Shown here piece by piece: positions 62,920 to 64,000 of a DNA stretch of 64,000 nt. The stretch covers positions 1,779,001 through 1,843,000 of the forward strand of contig NZ_JAJDFY010000001.1 of the NCBI RefSeq assembly GCF_024704365.1. The letters run 5' to 3'. Origin of the DNA: Thermomonas sp. S9. GTDB lineage: Bacteria; Pseudomonadota; Gammaproteobacteria; Xanthomonadales; Xanthomonadaceae. The notes under the pieces were generated by a model. That model saw nothing but the letters and a program-made list of their open reading frames with translations. It was not told the origin of the DNA and ran no database searches. Numbering within the stretch: the first letter of the stretch is position 1; each line of letters begins with the position of its first letter. A program made the translations under genes and the position numbers.

Positions 62920-64000
62920 ATGATCCCCACCCCCTCCCCCGACCCGTACGCCAGCGCCTCCCCCTGGCTGGGCAAGCTCAGCCTGGCGGCGATTCCGTAT
63001 CACGAGCCGATCCTGATCGCGACCTTCATCGGCGCCGCGCTGGCCGGCCTGACCGTGCTCGGCCTGGTCACCAAATACCGCCTGTGGGGCACCTTCTGGC
63101 GTGACTGGGCCACCAGCATCGACCACAAGAAGATCGGCATCATGTACATGGTGCTGGGCCTGGTGATGCTGCTGCGCGGCTTCGCCGACGCGCTGATGAT
63201 GCGCGCCCAGCAGGCGATCGCCTTCGGCGACACCCTCGGCTACCTGCCGCCGCACCACTACGACCAGATCTTCACCGCGCACGGCGTGATCATGATCTTC
63301 TTCGTGGCCATGCCGTTCATCACCGGACTGATGAACTACGTGGTGCCGCTGCAGATTGGCGCGCGCGACGTGGCGTTCCCGTTTCTCAACAACTTCAGCT
63401 TCTGGATGACCACCGCGGGCGCGATGCTGGTGATGATCTCGCTGTTCGTCGGCGAGTTCTCCAAGGCCGGCTGGCTGGCGATGGCGCCGCTGTCGGGGAT
63501 CGACTACAGCCCAGACGTCGGGGTGGACTACTACATCTGGGCGCTGCAGATCGCCGGCGTGGGCACCACGCTGTCGGGCATCAACCTGATCGTGACCATC
63601 ATCAAGATGCGCGCGCCAGGCATGGGCATGATGAAGATGCCAGTGTTCACCTGGACCGCGCTGTGCTCGAACATCCTGATCGTGGCCAGCTTCCCGGTGC
63701 TGACCGCGGTGCTGGCGATGCTCACGCTGGACCGCTACCTGGGCACCAACTTCTTCACCAACGACCTCGGCGGCAACCCGATGTTGTACGTGAACCTGAT
63801 CTGGATCTGGGGCCACCCGGAGGTGTACATCCTGATCCTGCCGCTGTTCGGCGTGTTCTCGGAGGTGGTGTCCACCTTCACCGGCAAGCGCCTGTTCGGC
63901 TACAGCTCGATGGTGTACGCCACGGTGTGCATCACCATCCTGTCCTACCTGGTGTGGCTGCACCACTTCTTCACCATGGGCTCGGGCGCCAGCGTGAACT
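62920..64000 (+). CDS. cyoB: Cytochrome o ubiquinol oxidase subunit I, 5' part (cut by window end)
   Basis: 360 codons are visible from ATG 62920, with no stop before the window ends. It shows the heme-copper oxidase core: heme b ligand in [33 protein letters not shown], the CuB His-Tyr site [14 protein letters not shown], and WLHHFFTMG. It reduces O2 to water and pumps protons using ubiquinol. The full gene should be about 660 codons. Confidence 0.96.
   Translation, partial: MIPTPSPDPYASASPWLGKLSLAAIPYHEPILIATFIGAALAGLTVLGLVTKYRLWGTFWRDWATSIDHKKIGIMYMVLGLVMLLRGFADALMMRAQQAIAFGDTLGYLPPHHYDQIFTAHGVIMIFFVAMPFITGLMNYVVPLQIGARDVAFPFLNNFSFWMTTAGAMLVMISLFVGEFSKAGWLAMAPLSGIDYSPDVGVDYYIWALQIAGVGTTLSGINLIVTIIKMRAPGMGMMKMPVFTWTALCSNILIVASFPVLTAVLAMLTLDRYLGTNFFTNDLGGNPMLYVNLIWIWGHPEVYILILPLFGVFSEVVSTFTGKRLFGYSSMVYATVCITILSYLVWLHHFFTMGSGASVN

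Overview
The window is a GC-rich (roughly 70 %) chromosomal segment from a motile gammaproteobacterium, most likely of the Xanthomonadaceae (Lysobacter/Luteimonas/Thermomonas-like). The placement rests on gene order and gene content: flhF-flhG-fliA-cheYZA-motCD-parC-parP, trxB/ald-ftsK-lolA-rarA, sdhE-ygfX-lolCD-comEC-exbBD-msbA-lpxK-kdsB, uvrC-pgsA-tRNA-Gly-Cys-Leu, a fused cysNC and a cyoAB oxidase. I saw no insertion sequence, phage, integron or CRISPR array; this is ordinary core chromosome plus a few accessory loci.

Region 1 (1-22.5 kb, + strand) is a flagellar/chemotaxis supercluster. It holds the end of flhA, the flagellar number/placement pair flhF-flhG, the flagellar sigma factor fliA, a first signalling set (cheY-cheZ-cheA, stator motC-motD, array-positioning parC-parP) and a second set (STAS protein, cheY2, cheA2, cheW, a large MCP, a GAF-PAS-GGDEF-EAL phosphodiesterase, cheR, cheD, cheB and a membrane MCP-like protein with a CheZ-like motif). 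Six good FliA (sigma-28) promoters lie in front of its transcription units, so fliA probably drives most of the cluster around it. Region 2 (22.5-31.5 kb) holds rarA, lolA, ftsK and ald on the minus strand, then trxB, a FemAB/GNAT-like gene, aat and infA on the plus strand. Region 3 (31.6-42.4 kb) holds a large membrane GGDEF-EAL protein and a cyanophycin locus: cphA and a cphA2-like gene, divergent from an unusual ABC exporter and a DUF1854 gene. Region 4 (42.4-47.5 kb) has cysNC-cysD, an FMN glutamate-synthase-like protein and three tRNA genes. Region 5 (47.5-61.7 kb, minus) is a long co-directional run of envelope and housekeeping genes from pgsA back to sdhE, with an MFS transporter upstream. 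Region 6 (61.8-64 kb) starts the cyo quinol oxidase operon and is cut by the window end.

The most important caveat is sequence quality. I count about 32 frame-breaking indels in 23 genes, including genes that are essential in most bacteria (ftsK, msbA, lpxK, pgsA, cysNC, exbD, lolC). In every case restoring one or two bases gives a full-length conserved protein whose length is a multiple of three. The indels cluster in homopolymers, in CG-dinucleotide runs, and at a recurring GCCA to GCTCA insertion. This points to an unpolished long-read assembly rather than pseudogenes. I therefore list these genes as CDS spanning both ends of the restored frame and give the break positions in the evidence.

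The best leads for new biology are the cyanophycin-linked ABC exporter (predicted PH-like domain plus zinc ribbon) with its DUF1854 partner; the MCP-like protein carrying a CheZ-type D-x-x-x-Q motif and sharing its SVELF tail with CheD; and the strand-consistent, motif-specific insertion errors, which might reflect a DNA modification.
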